Of a stretch of 64,000 bases of DNA, positions 18,600 to 27,455 are shown in pieces. Location of the stretch: NCBI GenBank assembly GCA_017480385.1, contig JAFVAT010000026.1, positions 17,015 to 81,014 on the forward strand, in the 5' to 3' direction. Below the pieces are notes generated by a model. That model was not told the origin of the DNA and ran no database searches. It was given only the letters and a program-made list of their open reading frames with translations. Numbering within the stretch: position 1 is the stretch's first letter; the number at the start of each line of letters is the position of its first letter. The translations under genes and the position numbers were made by a program. This DNA is from Alphaproteobacteria bacterium. GTDB lineage: Bacteria > Pseudomonadota > Alphaproteobacteria > CAAGCB01 > CAG-977.

Positions 18600-19020
18600 T
18601 CATTTGCTGGAAAGACGTTTAGTTGAATTTTCATATGATAAAAGCAAAGAAAAATATGTTCGGCTGCTGGAAGCTTTTCGGATAATGGATGTTTTAGTGC
18701 CCTCCGTTCCGGCATCAAGGGAACTGCCGCTTGGCAATAGAGGGATTTTAGCCCCCTCCCTCTTTATTCCCGATGTACTTTACGTTGCTTCTTTGAACAA
18801 AAGGCTGATGCCCGTTTTTTCTGATCAAAACAAAATACCGTCTGATTATGCGTCCTCGAAAACCGTTTTCATGCACTGTTCCGATTGGATTAAAGTTTTT
18901 CGTACAACAAAAAGCGAAGGCGTCATTCTTAATCCTTTTTCAGAGTACTCTTTTGTTCTGACTCCGGATCAGATTCGCGTTTTGTCGCTGTTTTCCGCAA
19001 CAGCCGCGGAATATCGTTAA
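18571..19020 (+). CDS. SseB-like protein
   Basis: This 149-residue cytoplasmic protein resembles the SseB N-terminal domain: helix LERRLVEF..EKYVRLLEAFRIMDVLVPSV, then LMPVFSDQNKIPSD (the usual VFT/S-type strand) and VILNPFSEYSFVLTPDQIRVL, matching the family's xxxNPxS element. Members appear in many bacteria without a settled function outside Salmonella secretion. It begins inside the end of the CNNM gene; a TTG at 18606 just after that stop is an alternative start. Confidence 0.6.
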   Translation: MTTRRKKPADHLLERRLVEFSYDKSKEKYVRLLEAFRIMDVLVPSVPASRELPLGNRGILAPSLFIPDVLYVASLNKRLMPVFSDQNKIPSDYASSKTVFMHCSDWIKVFRTTKSEGVILNPFSEYSFVLTPDQIRVLSLFSATAAEYR

Positions 19021-19052
19021 TTTTCAGCAGTTTGTATTAAAACGGCCTTTTT

Positions 19053-19682
19053 TTATTCTTCCTCGTCCGCTTCTGTTTCAAGTCTTTCCTTGCGATCGGA
19101 TAAAATTTCATTTTCATATTTGAAATAAACCGGCTCCTGCGCGGCTTTCCATATTATAGCCCAATTCATTCAGGAACATCAAAGCCAGAGCGGACAAGGA
19201 ATATTTCTTTCCCATATATTCCGCTTTTTTATCGGAAACGACTTTTGCTTTTTTACTTTCATCTCTTGTAAATGAAATTTCAGCCCCTATGGGGATTCTG
19301 GCGCTTGAAAAGGTAAACGGTGCCCGCAAACTTCTTTCCACTTTTGCATTTTCAAGCACTTTTCCCTGCTCATCAATCATTTCATTGTTGCCGAACTGAA
19401 CTTCTTTTCCACCGATCGCCTTCAACAAGGATACCGCACGTTCCGCTGAAAGCGTAAAGGACTCGCGGTTTGATCTGACCCTATGATCCGCAAAAGCATC
19501 ATGAATAAATCGTTCTTTGACATCATACTCGTCAATTTCTATGGCATAGTGGCAACGAAAAGGAAGCGGAACCCTGTTGTGTCAAGCTTTCTTAATCTGC
19601 GTTCCAAATTTTGCGTAACGCCGATTTTAACCATATTGGGCAGCGCATCATTTGTAAAAATATAAATAATCCCTTTTGACAT
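19053..19682 (-). pseudogene. GIY-YIG/T5orf172-type nuclease gene, frameshifted
   Basis: The start at 19682 has AAGGA eight bases upstream and encodes KGIIYIFTNDALPNMVKIGVT and LERRLRKLDTTG, the core of a GIY-YIG (T5orf172-like) domain. The frame then breaks. Shifting by one base at the CCC run (19572-19574; GGG on the coding strand) restores the family-like GVPLPFRCHYAIEID and continues into IHDAFADHRVRSNRESF. A second shift near 19154-19158 joins LNELGY to WKAAQEPVYFKYE and a glutamate-rich end, stopping at 19053. Both breaks could be decay or sequence errors. The frame is also open upstream to an ATG at 19868, encoding a cysteine-containing stretch (SKCRSCRFL, DCPMSKG) that might be an N-terminal extension, but it lacks a ribosome site. 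Confidence 0.7.
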
Positions 19683-19901
19683 CGGGCAATCCTTTGTTTG
19701 TTGATCAGGGAACACTTTATTGACGACTCTCCGCCTTGATAAGAAAAATTTTATGCACAGGCCGGCCTCCCGATCCACAAAAAAAATAAAACAGTCTGAA
19801 ATCGCATACGGCTGCTTGACCGGCTCAGGAAAACTTATCAAAAAACGGCAGCTGCGGCACTTACTCATATGCTGTTTTAAGCTATACTTCGCTTTAAACG
19901 C

Positions 19902-19934
19902 AAAAAACCCCGTTCTTAAAAACTAAGAACGAGG
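19902..19934 (-). terminator. Terminator of the tRNA-Cys/tRNA-Asn transcript
   Basis: On the minus strand CCTCGTTCTTA and TAAGAACGGGG form an 11-pair stem with a short loop, followed by TTTTTTG. It lies 9 bases beyond the encoded CCA of tRNA-Asn. Confidence 0.85.
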
Positions 19935-19942
19935 CTTATTGT

Positions 19943-20017
19943 TGGCTCCGCGAGTAGGATTCGAACCTACGGCCAATCGGTTAACAGCCGATTGCTCTAC
20001 CGCTGAGCTATCGCGGA
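19943..20017 (-). tRNA. tRNA-Asn (anticodon GTT)
   Basis: The minus strand folds as a tRNA: acceptor TCCGCGA (20017-20011) pairs with TCGCGGA, D-arm AGCTCAGCGGTAGAGC, anticodon loop CTGTTAA with GTT, T-arm with GGTTCGAATCC, discriminator G and an encoded CCA at 19945-19943. Confidence 0.97.
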
Positions 20018-20025
20018 AAAATCTT

Positions 20026-20099
20026 TGGAGGCCGAAACCGGAATCGAACCGATATCAAAGGATTTGCAGTCCTCTGCATAACCATTCTGCCATTCGGCC
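20026..20099 (-). tRNA. tRNA-Cys (anticodon GCA)
   Basis: The minus strand shows acceptor GGCCGAA pairing with TTCGGCC, a D-arm (TGGCAGAATGGTTATGCA), anticodon loop CTGCAAA with GCA, T-arm GGTTCGATTCC, discriminator T and an encoded CCA at 20028-20026. It is co-transcribed with tRNA-Asn, 8 bases downstream. Confidence 0.97.
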
Positions 20100-20128
20100 C
20101 TCAAGCGGTTTGCTTTAAAAACAGATTT

Positions 20129-20157
20129 CTTATATCCTTTGTTTCTTTGTGCGTCAA
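20129..20157 (-). promoter_or_regulatory. Promoter of the tRNA pair
   Basis: On the minus strand TTGACG (20157-20152) and TATAAG (20134-20129) are spaced by 17 bases, about 30 bases upstream of the tRNA-Cys 5' end. The match to sigma-70 consensus and the spacing are both good. Confidence 0.7.
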
Positions 20158-20236
20158 TAAAAAAATGAAACTTTTTTTCTTCTTTTTAAAAAAAGACAAG
20201 CTATGCTATAAAAGAAACTCTTGCAGGAAGGTAATT

Positions 20237-20926
20237 ATGCCCGGCATTTCAACGGAAAATTCATATAAAACGGCCAGACAGAATATGCTGTTGGGACAGC
20301 TCATTCCCAATCGGATCCACGATTTGCGCGTGCTGAATGCCATGGGAAGCGCGGCACGGGAACTGTTTTTGCCGGAACGGTTAAGAAGCCGCGCATATGC
20401 CGATGAAACAATTTGTATTGATGCCCATACATTAATGTTTTCCCCCAGAATTTTCGCCTCTTTGCTACTTGCGGCTGAATTAACCCCCGATGATTTTGTC
20501 CTGAATGTCAAATCGGGCTCCGGATATTCCGCCGCCGTAATGGCCGGCATGGCTAAAGCCGTTGTTGCTTTGGAAAGCGATTCGGTTTTATGCGAAATGG
20601 CCCAGCAAATTCTGATCAGCGCTGAAATAGATAATGTTGCCATTTTGAATCAAAATCCGGACGAAGGCTTTCCCTCTCAAGCCCCTTTCGATGTCATTTT
20701 TATAGAAGGCATTATTCCTCATATTCCCGAAAATTTATTGTTCCAATTAGCCGAAAATGGCCGCCTGATCTGTATTACGGCACAAAATCCGGAAGACGCC
20801 GGTCGTGTGACCAAAGTCGTCAAGCGCTGCGGCGCTCTGACGCACAGCGTTCTGTTTGATCTTGACTTAAGTGGTCTTCCGCGGAATCGCTTTTACAAAA
20901 GATTTGTTTTTGAAACAGTTTCTTAA
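20237..20926 (+). CDS. Protein-L-isoaspartate methyltransferase family, divergent
   Basis: This 229-residue protein has the overall Pcm layout: an N-terminal helical region (ARQNMLLGQLIPNRIHD), a SAM-binding segment NVKSGSGYSAAVMAGMAKAVVALESD near 95-120, and DVIFIEGIIPHIPENLLFQL near 157-176. Classical Pcm has EIGTGSGYQ here; the first acidic and Gly residues are replaced (NVKSGSGY), so activity on isoaspartate is uncertain. The ATG at 20237 has GGAAGG upstream; an earlier in-frame start at 20147 lies in a phenylalanine- and lysine-rich leader and is unlikely. A Pcm-like gene directly before tolC is common in Alphaproteobacteria. Confidence 0.82.
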   Translation: MPGISTENSYKTARQNMLLGQLIPNRIHDLRVLNAMGSAARELFLPERLRSRAYADETICIDAHTLMFSPRIFASLLLAAELTPDDFVLNVKSGSGYSAAVMAGMAKAVVALESDSVLCEMAQQILISAEIDNVAILNQNPDEGFPSQAPFDVIFIEGIIPHIPENLLFQLAENGRLICITAQNPEDAGRVTKVVKRCGALTHSVLFDLDLSGLPRNRFYKRFVFETVS

Positions 20927-20999
20927 ATAGTTGTTGATATTAGGTCATAATTAACGTTAAAAAAGAACATAAGCTTTCTGTGTTGTGAAGGGGTGCACC

Positions 21000-22427
21000 G
21001 TGAATTTAAAAAGAATCTTATCCGGAATATCTTTATCCGCCATGCTGATTGCAGGAACAGCCCAAGCTGAAACCTTAGAAGAAGCATTAACGTACACCTA
21101 TGTCGCCAACCCGGAAATTCTTGCTCAAAGAGCGTATCTGCGGTCCGTTCAGGAAAAAATTACGCAAAGTCAGTCAGGCTATAAGCCGACCATTGCAGGG
21201 GAAGCGTCTTACGGATATTCCTATGCCCGCACCAAGACTTCTCCGATTTTCCAAGAAAACGAAAGCAAACCCGTCACTTTTGGCGTCACCGCCATCCAGC
21301 CGATTTTCTCGGGTTTTAACACCTCAGCCTCCGTTAAAGCGGCAAAATCTTTGTTTGAAGCGGAAAGCGCCAATCTGAAAAACACGGAACAAAGTGCGCT
21401 GATGAATGCCGTTATTGCGTATACAGACGTGATCCGGGCTTTGGCCGTTTTGAAATTAAACCAAAACAACGAAACCGTTTTGCAGCGTCAGCTGGAATAC
21501 ACACAAGATCGTTTTCGTGTCGGCGAATTAACCAAAACGGACGTTGCTCAGGCCGAAGCGCGTCATGCGGGAGCAGTGGCCGCAAAAATATCGGCTCAGG
21601 GTGATTTAAAAATCGCTTACTCGGCTTATCGCAAGGTCATCGGCAAGTTGCCCGACAAAATTTTTGAACCGGAAGTTCCGGCTGCCAAATTGCCGCAGAC
21701 CCTTGATGATGCTTTAGAGATCGCTTTAAAAAATAATCCGGCTGTTCAGGCTGCCGAAAAGCAGGCTCAGAGCGCTCAAAGCTCTATTGAGGCCGCTGAA
21801 TCCGGTCATTACCCGACGTTGGAACTGCAAGCGGCTTATTTAAATATGCGCGCCGGAGCTCACGGAACCGCAGATTTGGGATTTGGCCCTGTTGAAACAG
21901 GGCGAGCCCGTGAAGAAGATACGACTGTCAAGCTGGTATTAGACGTACCGTTCTACAGTGCGGGCGTCACTTCCTCTAAGGTACGGGAAACAAAATATAC
22001 CGCCGGACAGGCACGCATCAATATCAACACAGTCAAGCGTTCTGTTATCCGCACGACGACCCAGGCCTGGGAAAATTACCAATCCATTCTGGCCTCTTTA
22101 ACCTCTTTGGAGGAACAGGTCAGAGCTTCCGCATTGGCATTGGAAGGCGTCCGCTATGAAGAACAGGCCGGCGAAAGAACGATTCTTGATGTGCTTAACG
22201 CCGAGCAGGAACTGTTAGATGCGCGCGTCAGTGTTGTTACCGCTAAAAAGAATTTGATTGATGCGTCTTATCAATTGATTTCAGCCATGGGCATGATGAC
22301 GCCGTCCGATTTGGGATTAGACGTTGCCCGTTACCGTAAAGCGGCGGCTGAATCGAATGAATTACCGGATCAGGATCAGGACGAAACGCAAAACACAAAT
22401 GAGAGGCAGGAAGAAACAAGCGTCTGA
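21000..22427 (+). CDS. tolC: TolC-family outer membrane channel protein
   Basis: TolC trimers span the outer membrane and periplasm and serve tripartite efflux pumps and type I secretion. The protein is about 475 residues, with a signal peptide ending TAQA, followed by ETLEEALTYTYVANPEI, which opens the first of two repeated OEP domains. The second repeat starts near PQTLDDALEIALKNNPAVQAAEKQ. Long amphipathic helices rich in Ala, Gln and Glu and the final RTILDVLNAEQELLDARV match the family. The start is probably the GTG at 21000, which has AAGGGG seven bases upstream. Confidence 0.95.
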   Translation: MNLKRILSGISLSAMLIAGTAQAETLEEALTYTYVANPEILAQRAYLRSVQEKITQSQSGYKPTIAGEASYGYSYARTKTSPIFQENESKPVTFGVTAIQPIFSGFNTSASVKAAKSLFEAESANLKNTEQSALMNAVIAYTDVIRALAVLKLNQNNETVLQRQLEYTQDRFRVGELTKTDVAQAEARHAGAVAAKISAQGDLKIAYSAYRKVIGKLPDKIFEPEVPAAKLPQTLDDALEIALKNNPAVQAAEKQAQSAQSSIEAAESGHYPTLELQAAYLNMRAGAHGTADLGFGPVETGRAREEDTTVKLVLDVPFYSAGVTSSKVRETKYTAGQARININTVKRSVIRTTTQAWENYQSILASLTSLEEQVRASALALEGVRYEEQAGERTILDVLNAEQELLDARVSVVTAKKNLIDASYQLISAMGMMTPSDLGLDVARYRKAAAESNELPDQDQDETQNTNERQEETSV

Positions 22428-22447
22428 CGCAAAATAAAAATATCAAC

Positions 22448-22475
22448 TTGCTCCTTTTTAACGAGGTGCTATATT
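22448..22475 (+). promoter_or_regulatory. Promoter of the PopZ-like gene
   Basis: TTGCTC (22448-22453) and TATATT (22470-22475) are separated by 16 bases, and TGC precedes the -10 box, making an extended -10. The expected transcript start near 22482 supports the ATG at 22506 and argues against the earlier in-frame start at 22479. Confidence 0.5.
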
Positions 22476-22505
22476 AAGTTGATAACAAAGTTATATGGAC
22501 ACAAA

Positions 22506-23225
22506 ATGACAGAACAGAATGAACCATCGATGGAAGCTATTCTTGCTTCTATTCGTAATATTCTCGCCGAGGATGAGGAAGACATTTCGGAAAATTCTTC
22601 CGAAAGAATCGAAATGCCGCCTGAACCTGAAGCACGCCCTGATAATAAACCAGCCGCATCGGACAATGCACCCGCTTTTTCTGAAGCCCTTGAAGAACCA
22701 ATGGCTGCGGCACCTGTTGATGAAACAAAAGAGGACGTTTCTTTTGCGCCTGTTCAGGATTCAGAGCCGATGGAAGAAGTGTTGGATTTAACGGCTGAAA
22801 TGATTGTCGATGAACCGCAGCAGGTTTCTGAACCGGAAAATATGAACGCAGATAATTTTGTTCCTGAACAGGACGAAATTGAAGAAGATGATTTTACGCC
22901 TGAACCGGTTATTCCTCAGGAACCGATGAAAGAAGAAACACTGACGGATCTGATCAAAGAAACCGCAGGCCGGCAGTTTGATGATGATTTGCTGTTAGCG
23001 GAGCCGACAGTTATGGCGGCAACGGAATCGCTGGCTCATCTGCGTGATATTGCTGCCGAAAAGCAATTAAGCTTGGGCAACGGTGCCTTAACGATTGAAG
23101 CAATAGTCCGTGAAACGCTCAAACCTTATTTAAAAGAATGGCTGGACGCACATTTGCCCGAAATCGTAGAACGGGTTGTCAGAAAAGAAGTGGCCCATAT
23201 TATGGACAGGCTTGATTTGAAATAA
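22506..23225 (+). CDS. PopZ-like polar organising protein (DUF2497)
   Basis: The 239-residue protein opens with MTEQNEPSMEAILASIRNILAEDEED, the hallmark N-terminal helix of the DUF2497/PopZ family. A long acidic, proline-containing disordered region follows (about 30-160). It closes with the conserved C-terminal assembly region TIEAIVRETLKPYLKEWLDAHLPEIVERVVRKEVAHI. In Caulobacter PopZ forms a matrix at the cell pole that anchors the chromosome centromere through ParB. The tolC-popZ-valS order is characteristic of Alphaproteobacteria. Equivalence in function to PopZ is inference from family and context. Confidence 0.88.
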   Translation: MTEQNEPSMEAILASIRNILAEDEEDISENSSERIEMPPEPEARPDNKPAASDNAPAFSEALEEPMAAAPVDETKEDVSFAPVQDSEPMEEVLDLTAEMIVDEPQQVSEPENMNADNFVPEQDEIEEDDFTPEPVIPQEPMKEETLTDLIKETAGRQFDDDLLLAEPTVMAATESLAHLRDIAAEKQLSLGNGALTIEAIVRETLKPYLKEWLDAHLPEIVERVVRKEVAHIMDRLDLK

Positions 23226-23245
23226 TCCGTTATCCCCTTTTATTT

Positions 23246-23279
23246 CCTCAAGCCTGAAAACTTGAGGAATATTTTTTTC
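23246..23279 (+). terminator. Rho-independent terminator between PopZ-like gene and valS
   Basis: CCTCAAG (23246-23252) pairs with CTTGAGG (23261-23267) around an eight-base loop, and a T-rich run (ATATTTTTTT) follows. It separates the PopZ-like gene from valS. Confidence 0.75.
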
Positions 23280-23322
23280 ACCATAAAATAAATCGCAAGG
23301 AATATTTAAAGAAGGAACGAAC

Positions 23323-25968
23323 ATGTTGGATAAAACTTATAATCCGGCCGAAGCTGAAACGGCTTGTTACGAAAAATGGGAACAATCGGGCGCTTTTGCC
23401 TGTCACCCCGCTTCGGACAAAGAACCTTACTGTATTATGATCCCGCCGCCGAACGTTACCGGAAACCTGCATATCGGCCATGCTCTGACCTTCACGCTTC
23501 AAGATTCCCTGATCCGTTATCAGCGTATGAAGGGCAAAGATGTCCTGTGGCAGCCGGGAACGGATCATGCCGGCATTGCAACGCAAATGGTGGTTGAACG
23601 CCTGTTGGCAAAAGAAGGCATTTCCCGCCATGATCTCGGACGTGAAAAATTCATTGAAAAAGTTTGGGAATGGAAAGCCAAATCCGGCGGACAAATTACC
23701 AATCAGCTGCGCCGTTTGGGAGCTTCTTTGGACTGGCCGCGCGAACGTTTCACAATGGACGAAGGTTTGTGCCGCGCCGTACGTCAGGAATTTGTCCAGC
23801 TGTACCGTGACGGTCTGGTTTATCGTGACAAGCGTCTGGTCAACTGGGACCCGCAGCTGCAAACCGCCATTTCCGATCTGGAAGTCGAACAGCGCGAAAC
23901 CGTCGGCAAGATGTGGTACTTTAACTACCCCGTCGAAAATGAGGAAGGACGCTTTATCACCATTGCGACGACACGTCCCGAAACATTGTTCGGAGATACT
24001 GCCGTTGCCGTTTCCGACGAAGATGAACGCTATAAAGACATTATCGGCAAAAACGTCATTATTCCGATCTGTAACCGCGCCATTCCGGTTGTTGCCGACG
24101 AACACGCCGACCCTGAAAAAGGAACCGGAGCGGTCAAAATCACGCCGGCGCACGACTTTAACGACTTTGAAGTCGGCAAACGGCATAATCTGCCGATGAT
24201 CAATATCCTGGATTCGACAGCGCATCTGAATGAAAACGTGCCGGAAGCTTATCAGGGACTTTCCACAGCCGAAGCCCGCATTAAAGTTTTGGAAGACGTT
24301 AAAGCTTTGGGACTGTTTGTCAAAGAAGAAGACAATCCGATGACAATTCCCTACGGTGATCGTTCCGGCGTCGTGATTGAACCGTGGCTGACCGATCAGT
24401 GGTTTGTTGACGCGCCGAAATTGGCCGAAGAAGCGATTAAAGTTGTTGAAGACGGCCGCATGGAGTTTGTGCCCAAGGCTTGGGAAAAGACATACTTTGA
24501 ATGGATGCGCAATATTCAGCCGTGGTGTGTTTCCCGTCAGTTATGGTGGGGACATCAAATTCCGGTCTGGTACGGCCCCGACGGCCATTTCTTTGTTCAG
24601 GAAAACGCCGAAGACGCTCAAAAGGAAGCAGATGCCTACTACGGTCATCATGAAGACCTGACGCAGGACGAAGACGTGTTCGACACATGGTTTTCTTCAG
24701 GCATCTGGCCGTTTTCGACACTGGGCTGGCCCGATCAGACCGTTGAACTGAAGCGCTATTATCCGACAAACGTTTTAGTCACCGGCTTTGATATTATTTT
24801 CTTCTGGGTTGCCCGTATGGTGATGCTGGGCATGCATTTTATGAAAGACGTGCCGTTCAAAACCGTTTACATTCACGCTTTAGTGCGTGACGAACAAGGC
24901 CGCAAAATGTCTAAATCCAAGGGCAACGTGATCGACCCGCTGATTTTGGCGGACAAGTACGGCGTCGATGCAATGCGCTTTACTCTGGCGGCCATGGCGG
25001 CGCAGGGACGCGACGTTTTAATGAGCGAAAGCCGTGTTGAAGGCTACCGCAACTTTGTCACAAAGCTGTGGAATGCCGCGCGTTTCTGTGAAATGAACGA
25101 ATGCTCGCCCGTCGAAAATTTTGACCCGAAATCGGTCAAGGATTCGCTGAACAAATGGATTGTTTCCAAGACGGCGCAGGCGCATGCGAAAGTGACGACC
25201 GCTTTTGATGAATACAAATTCAACGAAGCGGCAAACGCGGCGTATCAGTTCGCTTGGGGAACATTCTGCGACTGGTACCTGGAATTTGCAAAACCGCTGT
25301 TCTACGGCAACAACGAAGCGGCGAAGACAGAAACGCGCGCGACAGCCGCCTGGGTGCTTGACCGTATTCTGATCATGCTGCACCCGATCATGCCTTTCGT
25401 CACAGAAGAATTGTGGGGCAAGACCAACCGCGATCAGATGCTGATCGTGACGCCGTGGGGCAATTTGACGAATCTGATTGACACAAAAGCTGAAGAAGAT
25501 TTGGATTGGGTCGTCGGATTAGTGGCTGCAATCCGTTCTCTGCGTTCTGAAATGAACATCGCCCCTTCAGCCAAAATCACGATGCTGCTGGGCAATGCTT
25601 CCGATGCGGAAAAAGGCCGTTTAAAAACATTTGAAACATTAATAAAGACGCTAGCCCGTTTAGAAAAAGCTGAGGTGTCTGTTTCTGCCGATGATGCCAA
25701 GGGATCGGCTCAGGCGGTTTTCGGAACGGCGGAAATCCTGCTGCCTTTGGCCGGCGTGATTGATGTGGCGAAAGAAACGGAACGTCTGAACAAAGAAAAG
25801 GCGAATCTGGAAAAATCGATTGCCGGCATACAGGGACGTTTAAGCAACGATTCCTTCATTGCCAAAGCTCCGGCCAAGGTTATTGAAGAACAAAAAACGC
25901 GTTTGGCCGAAGCGCAGACGGCTTTGGACAACGTCAATGCCGCTTTAGCCCGTTTAAGCGCGTTATAA
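23323..25968 (+). CDS. valS: Valyl-tRNA synthetase
   Basis: This class I synthetase charges tRNA-Val and edits threonine mischarging. The 881-residue length is normal for the short bacterial form. Motifs: PPPNVTGNLHIGHAL near 41-55 (HIGH), TTRPETLFGDTAV in the editing domain near 215-228, GRKMSKSKGN near 525 (KMSKS), and the C-terminal coiled-coil tRNA-binding arm rich in Leu, Glu and Lys (about 815-881). AAGAAGGAACG precedes the ATG. Confidence 0.97.
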   Translation: MLDKTYNPAEAETACYEKWEQSGAFACHPASDKEPYCIMIPPPNVTGNLHIGHALTFTLQDSLIRYQRMKGKDVLWQPGTDHAGIATQMVVERLLAKEGISRHDLGREKFIEKVWEWKAKSGGQITNQLRRLGASLDWPRERFTMDEGLCRAVRQEFVQLYRDGLVYRDKRLVNWDPQLQTAISDLEVEQRETVGKMWYFNYPVENEEGRFITIATTRPETLFGDTAVAVSDEDERYKDIIGKNVIIPICNRAIPVVADEHADPEKGTGAVKITPAHDFNDFEVGKRHNLPMINILDSTAHLNENVPEAYQGLSTAEARIKVLEDVKALGLFVKEEDNPMTIPYGDRSGVVIEPWLTDQWFVDAPKLAEEAIKVVEDGRMEFVPKAWEKTYFEWMRNIQPWCVSRQLWWGHQIPVWYGPDGHFFVQENAEDAQKEADAYYGHHEDLTQDEDVFDTWFSSGIWPFSTLGWPDQTVELKRYYPTNVLVTGFDIIFFWVARMVMLGMHFMKDVPFKTVYIHALVRDEQGRKMSKSKGNVIDPLILADKYGVDAMRFTLAAMAAQGRDVLMSESRVEGYRNFVTKLWNAARFCEMNECSPVENFDPKSVKDSLNKWIVSKTAQAHAKVTTAFDEYKFNEAANAAYQFAWGTFCDWYLEFAKPLFYGNNEAAKTETRATAAWVLDRILIMLHPIMPFVTEELWGKTNRDQMLIVTPWGNLTNLIDTKAEEDLDWVVGLVAAIRSLRSEMNIAPSAKITMLLGNASDAEKGRLKTFETLIKTLARLEKAEVSVSADDAKGSAQAVFGTAEILLPLAGVIDVAKETERLNKEKANLEKSIAGIQGRLSNDSFIAKAPAKVIEEQKTRLAEAQTALDNVNAALARLSAL

Positions 25969-25987
25969 GTGACTATGGAGAAGCCGC

Positions 25988-26944
25988 ATGAAAAAAACTT
26001 TTCTTTTATCGATTGCTTTGACATTTTCCGTTTTGCCCTCTTCGAGAGCTCAGGAAGTCATAAAAGTTGAAACGATCAGTGCGGCTTCTCCGGCAGAACC
26101 TACTCACCATGAAGCACTGGAAAATTTTCTAAGAGCGGAAGAAGCGCGTGTCTGTACCGACTTGCGTACTTTTGCCAGAGAGACAATTTTCGCCGATTCA
26201 AACTTCATGGCCGCCGCTGAAAACCGCAATACGCGCGCGGTTGCACGCGCCACCTCAAAATATGCGGAAATTCTTGCTAAAGATTACGATGCGGATTTCG
26301 TTTTTTATCACCCGAACACGCGCTTTTTTATTCGCGTGAATGACCCGGCCTACCGCGGCAGAATGAGACTGCCGCCTGAAACAGCCCGTTCTTCATCGTC
26401 TTGTTTTTGGGAACGCCTGCCCTCTCAGCATCTTGTATACAGTATGCTGATCAAAATTGACGGTGATAAAACCGGTTATTTAAAAATATCTAAAAACCTG
26501 ACGCGCATGGTTCTTAACATGCCCGATATTTTGTCTCCTTATGGCAAAGGGCGTATTTATACCGCTTTGGACAAGACTGGCCTGAAAAAAATGGCTTGGT
26601 TCAAAATGCGCCGCAGAGAACCGAACAAACCAAAGCATTCGGGTTGGTGTACGGCGAACAAACTGGCTTTTCTGTCCGCAATCGGTTCGGGACGAATTTT
26701 AACAAAAAAACAGCAAAAGAAGCTGTTATCCTTTTCTGATCACACAAATGAATTTATTTTACCGGAAGTAGAATTGCCCAGCGGCACGCTGCCTTTATTC
26801 GGATCAGACGGAGAACGGTTGGGCGCTGTAGTTTATACAATCACGCCCGAAACAGATAAAAATATCCCTTCTTCCGAAGAAAAAGATGATGATTGCCTGC
26901 AAGAAGAAAAAGAAGAAAATATCCTTTATCGTCTGTTTGATTAA
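25988..26944 (+). CDS. Free-standing periplasmic Cache-like domain protein
   Basis: This 318-residue protein has a signal peptide (MKKTFLLSIALTFSVLPSSRA, cleavage about 21). The region at about 90-130, LAKDYDADFVFYHPNTRFFIRVNDPAYRGRMRLP, resembles the ligand-pocket segment of double-Cache sensory domains, in which a His-x-Pro strand and FxRxxxP are typical. The C-terminus is acidic, and no membrane anchor or signalling domain follows. It may be a soluble ligand-binding protein, or a sensor domain that has lost its output module. It is 19 bases after valS and converges with the membrane-protein gene at 26955. The Cache assignment is inference from sequence texture. Confidence 0.6.
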   Translation: MKKTFLLSIALTFSVLPSSRAQEVIKVETISAASPAEPTHHEALENFLRAEEARVCTDLRTFARETIFADSNFMAAAENRNTRAVARATSKYAEILAKDYDADFVFYHPNTRFFIRVNDPAYRGRMRLPPETARSSSSCFWERLPSQHLVYSMLIKIDGDKTGYLKISKNLTRMVLNMPDILSPYGKGRIYTALDKTGLKKMAWFKMRRREPNKPKHSGWCTANKLAFLSAIGSGRILTKKQQKKLLSFSDHTNEFILPEVELPSGTLPLFGSDGERLGAVVYTITPETDKNIPSSEEKDDDCLQEEKEENILYRLFD

Positions 26945-26954
26945 AAAAATGACC

Positions 26955-27455
26955 TCAATTCCGTTTTATCGCGCCAATTTTATATAAGCCGCTTACAACA
27001 ATAAAAGTGCCGGCGATAACATATCCCAACCACAAGAGCTGACGATTATACTGGCTATAGAAAAAGCTTTGTCCGGAAATTATTTGAGCTCTTAATTTTT
27101 CAGCAAAAATACGGCGATACCATAAAAACGGAAAGGACGCCCTGTTCCACAAAGCGCAATCGGCACAGGAAGAAACGGAATCTTTTCCGATCCAAAGCCT
27201 GTATCCGCGCGTGCCTTTGTCAATAAAGACTTCCCGCGCCGCTTTTTGTTCGAAAGAAAACGTTTTAAAAACATTTCCCGCAAATGTTTCTTCCTCCGTC
27301 GTGCAAACGCGACCGTCACAAACCAAAGTCCCTTTTGTAAAAAGACCGTGCGGAAGGAATATTTGCCCAAAACCGATAAAAATCAGTATAAAAAAAACGT
27401 CCGTTACACACAGTTTTAAAAGGACTTTTTTATAACCGGCAGAAATTCTTATCAA
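26955..27455 (-). CDS. Small membrane protein at end of HExRH operon
   Basis: This 166-residue protein has two predicted membrane helices, at about 11-34 (LCVTDVFFILIFIGFGQIFL) and 138-158 (LLWLGYVIAGTFIVVSGLY). The loop between them is about 100 residues with four cysteines (CDGRVC and CADC), perhaps periplasmic disulfides. The segment resembles S26 signal peptidases in overall size and in PHGLFTKG, but no clear Ser/Lys dyad can be asserted. It abuts the stop codon of the first HExRH gene with no gap, so it is the last gene of that operon. Family unknown to me. Confidence 0.65.
   Translation of the reverse strand: MIRISAGYKKVLLKLCVTDVFFILIFIGFGQIFLPHGLFTKGTLVCDGRVCTTEEETFAGNVFKTFSFEQKAAREVFIDKGTRGYRLWIGKDSVSSCADCALWNRASFPFLWYRRIFAEKLRAQIISGQSFFYSQYNRQLLWLGYVIAGTFIVVSGLYKIGAIKRN

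Noticed and set aside
23278..24225. Long open frame on the minus strand (315 codons) inside valS
   Set aside because: It is fully antisense to a certain valS gene, has no family resemblance, and its residue composition (many Phe, Arg, Gly, Asn) is that of a shadow frame.
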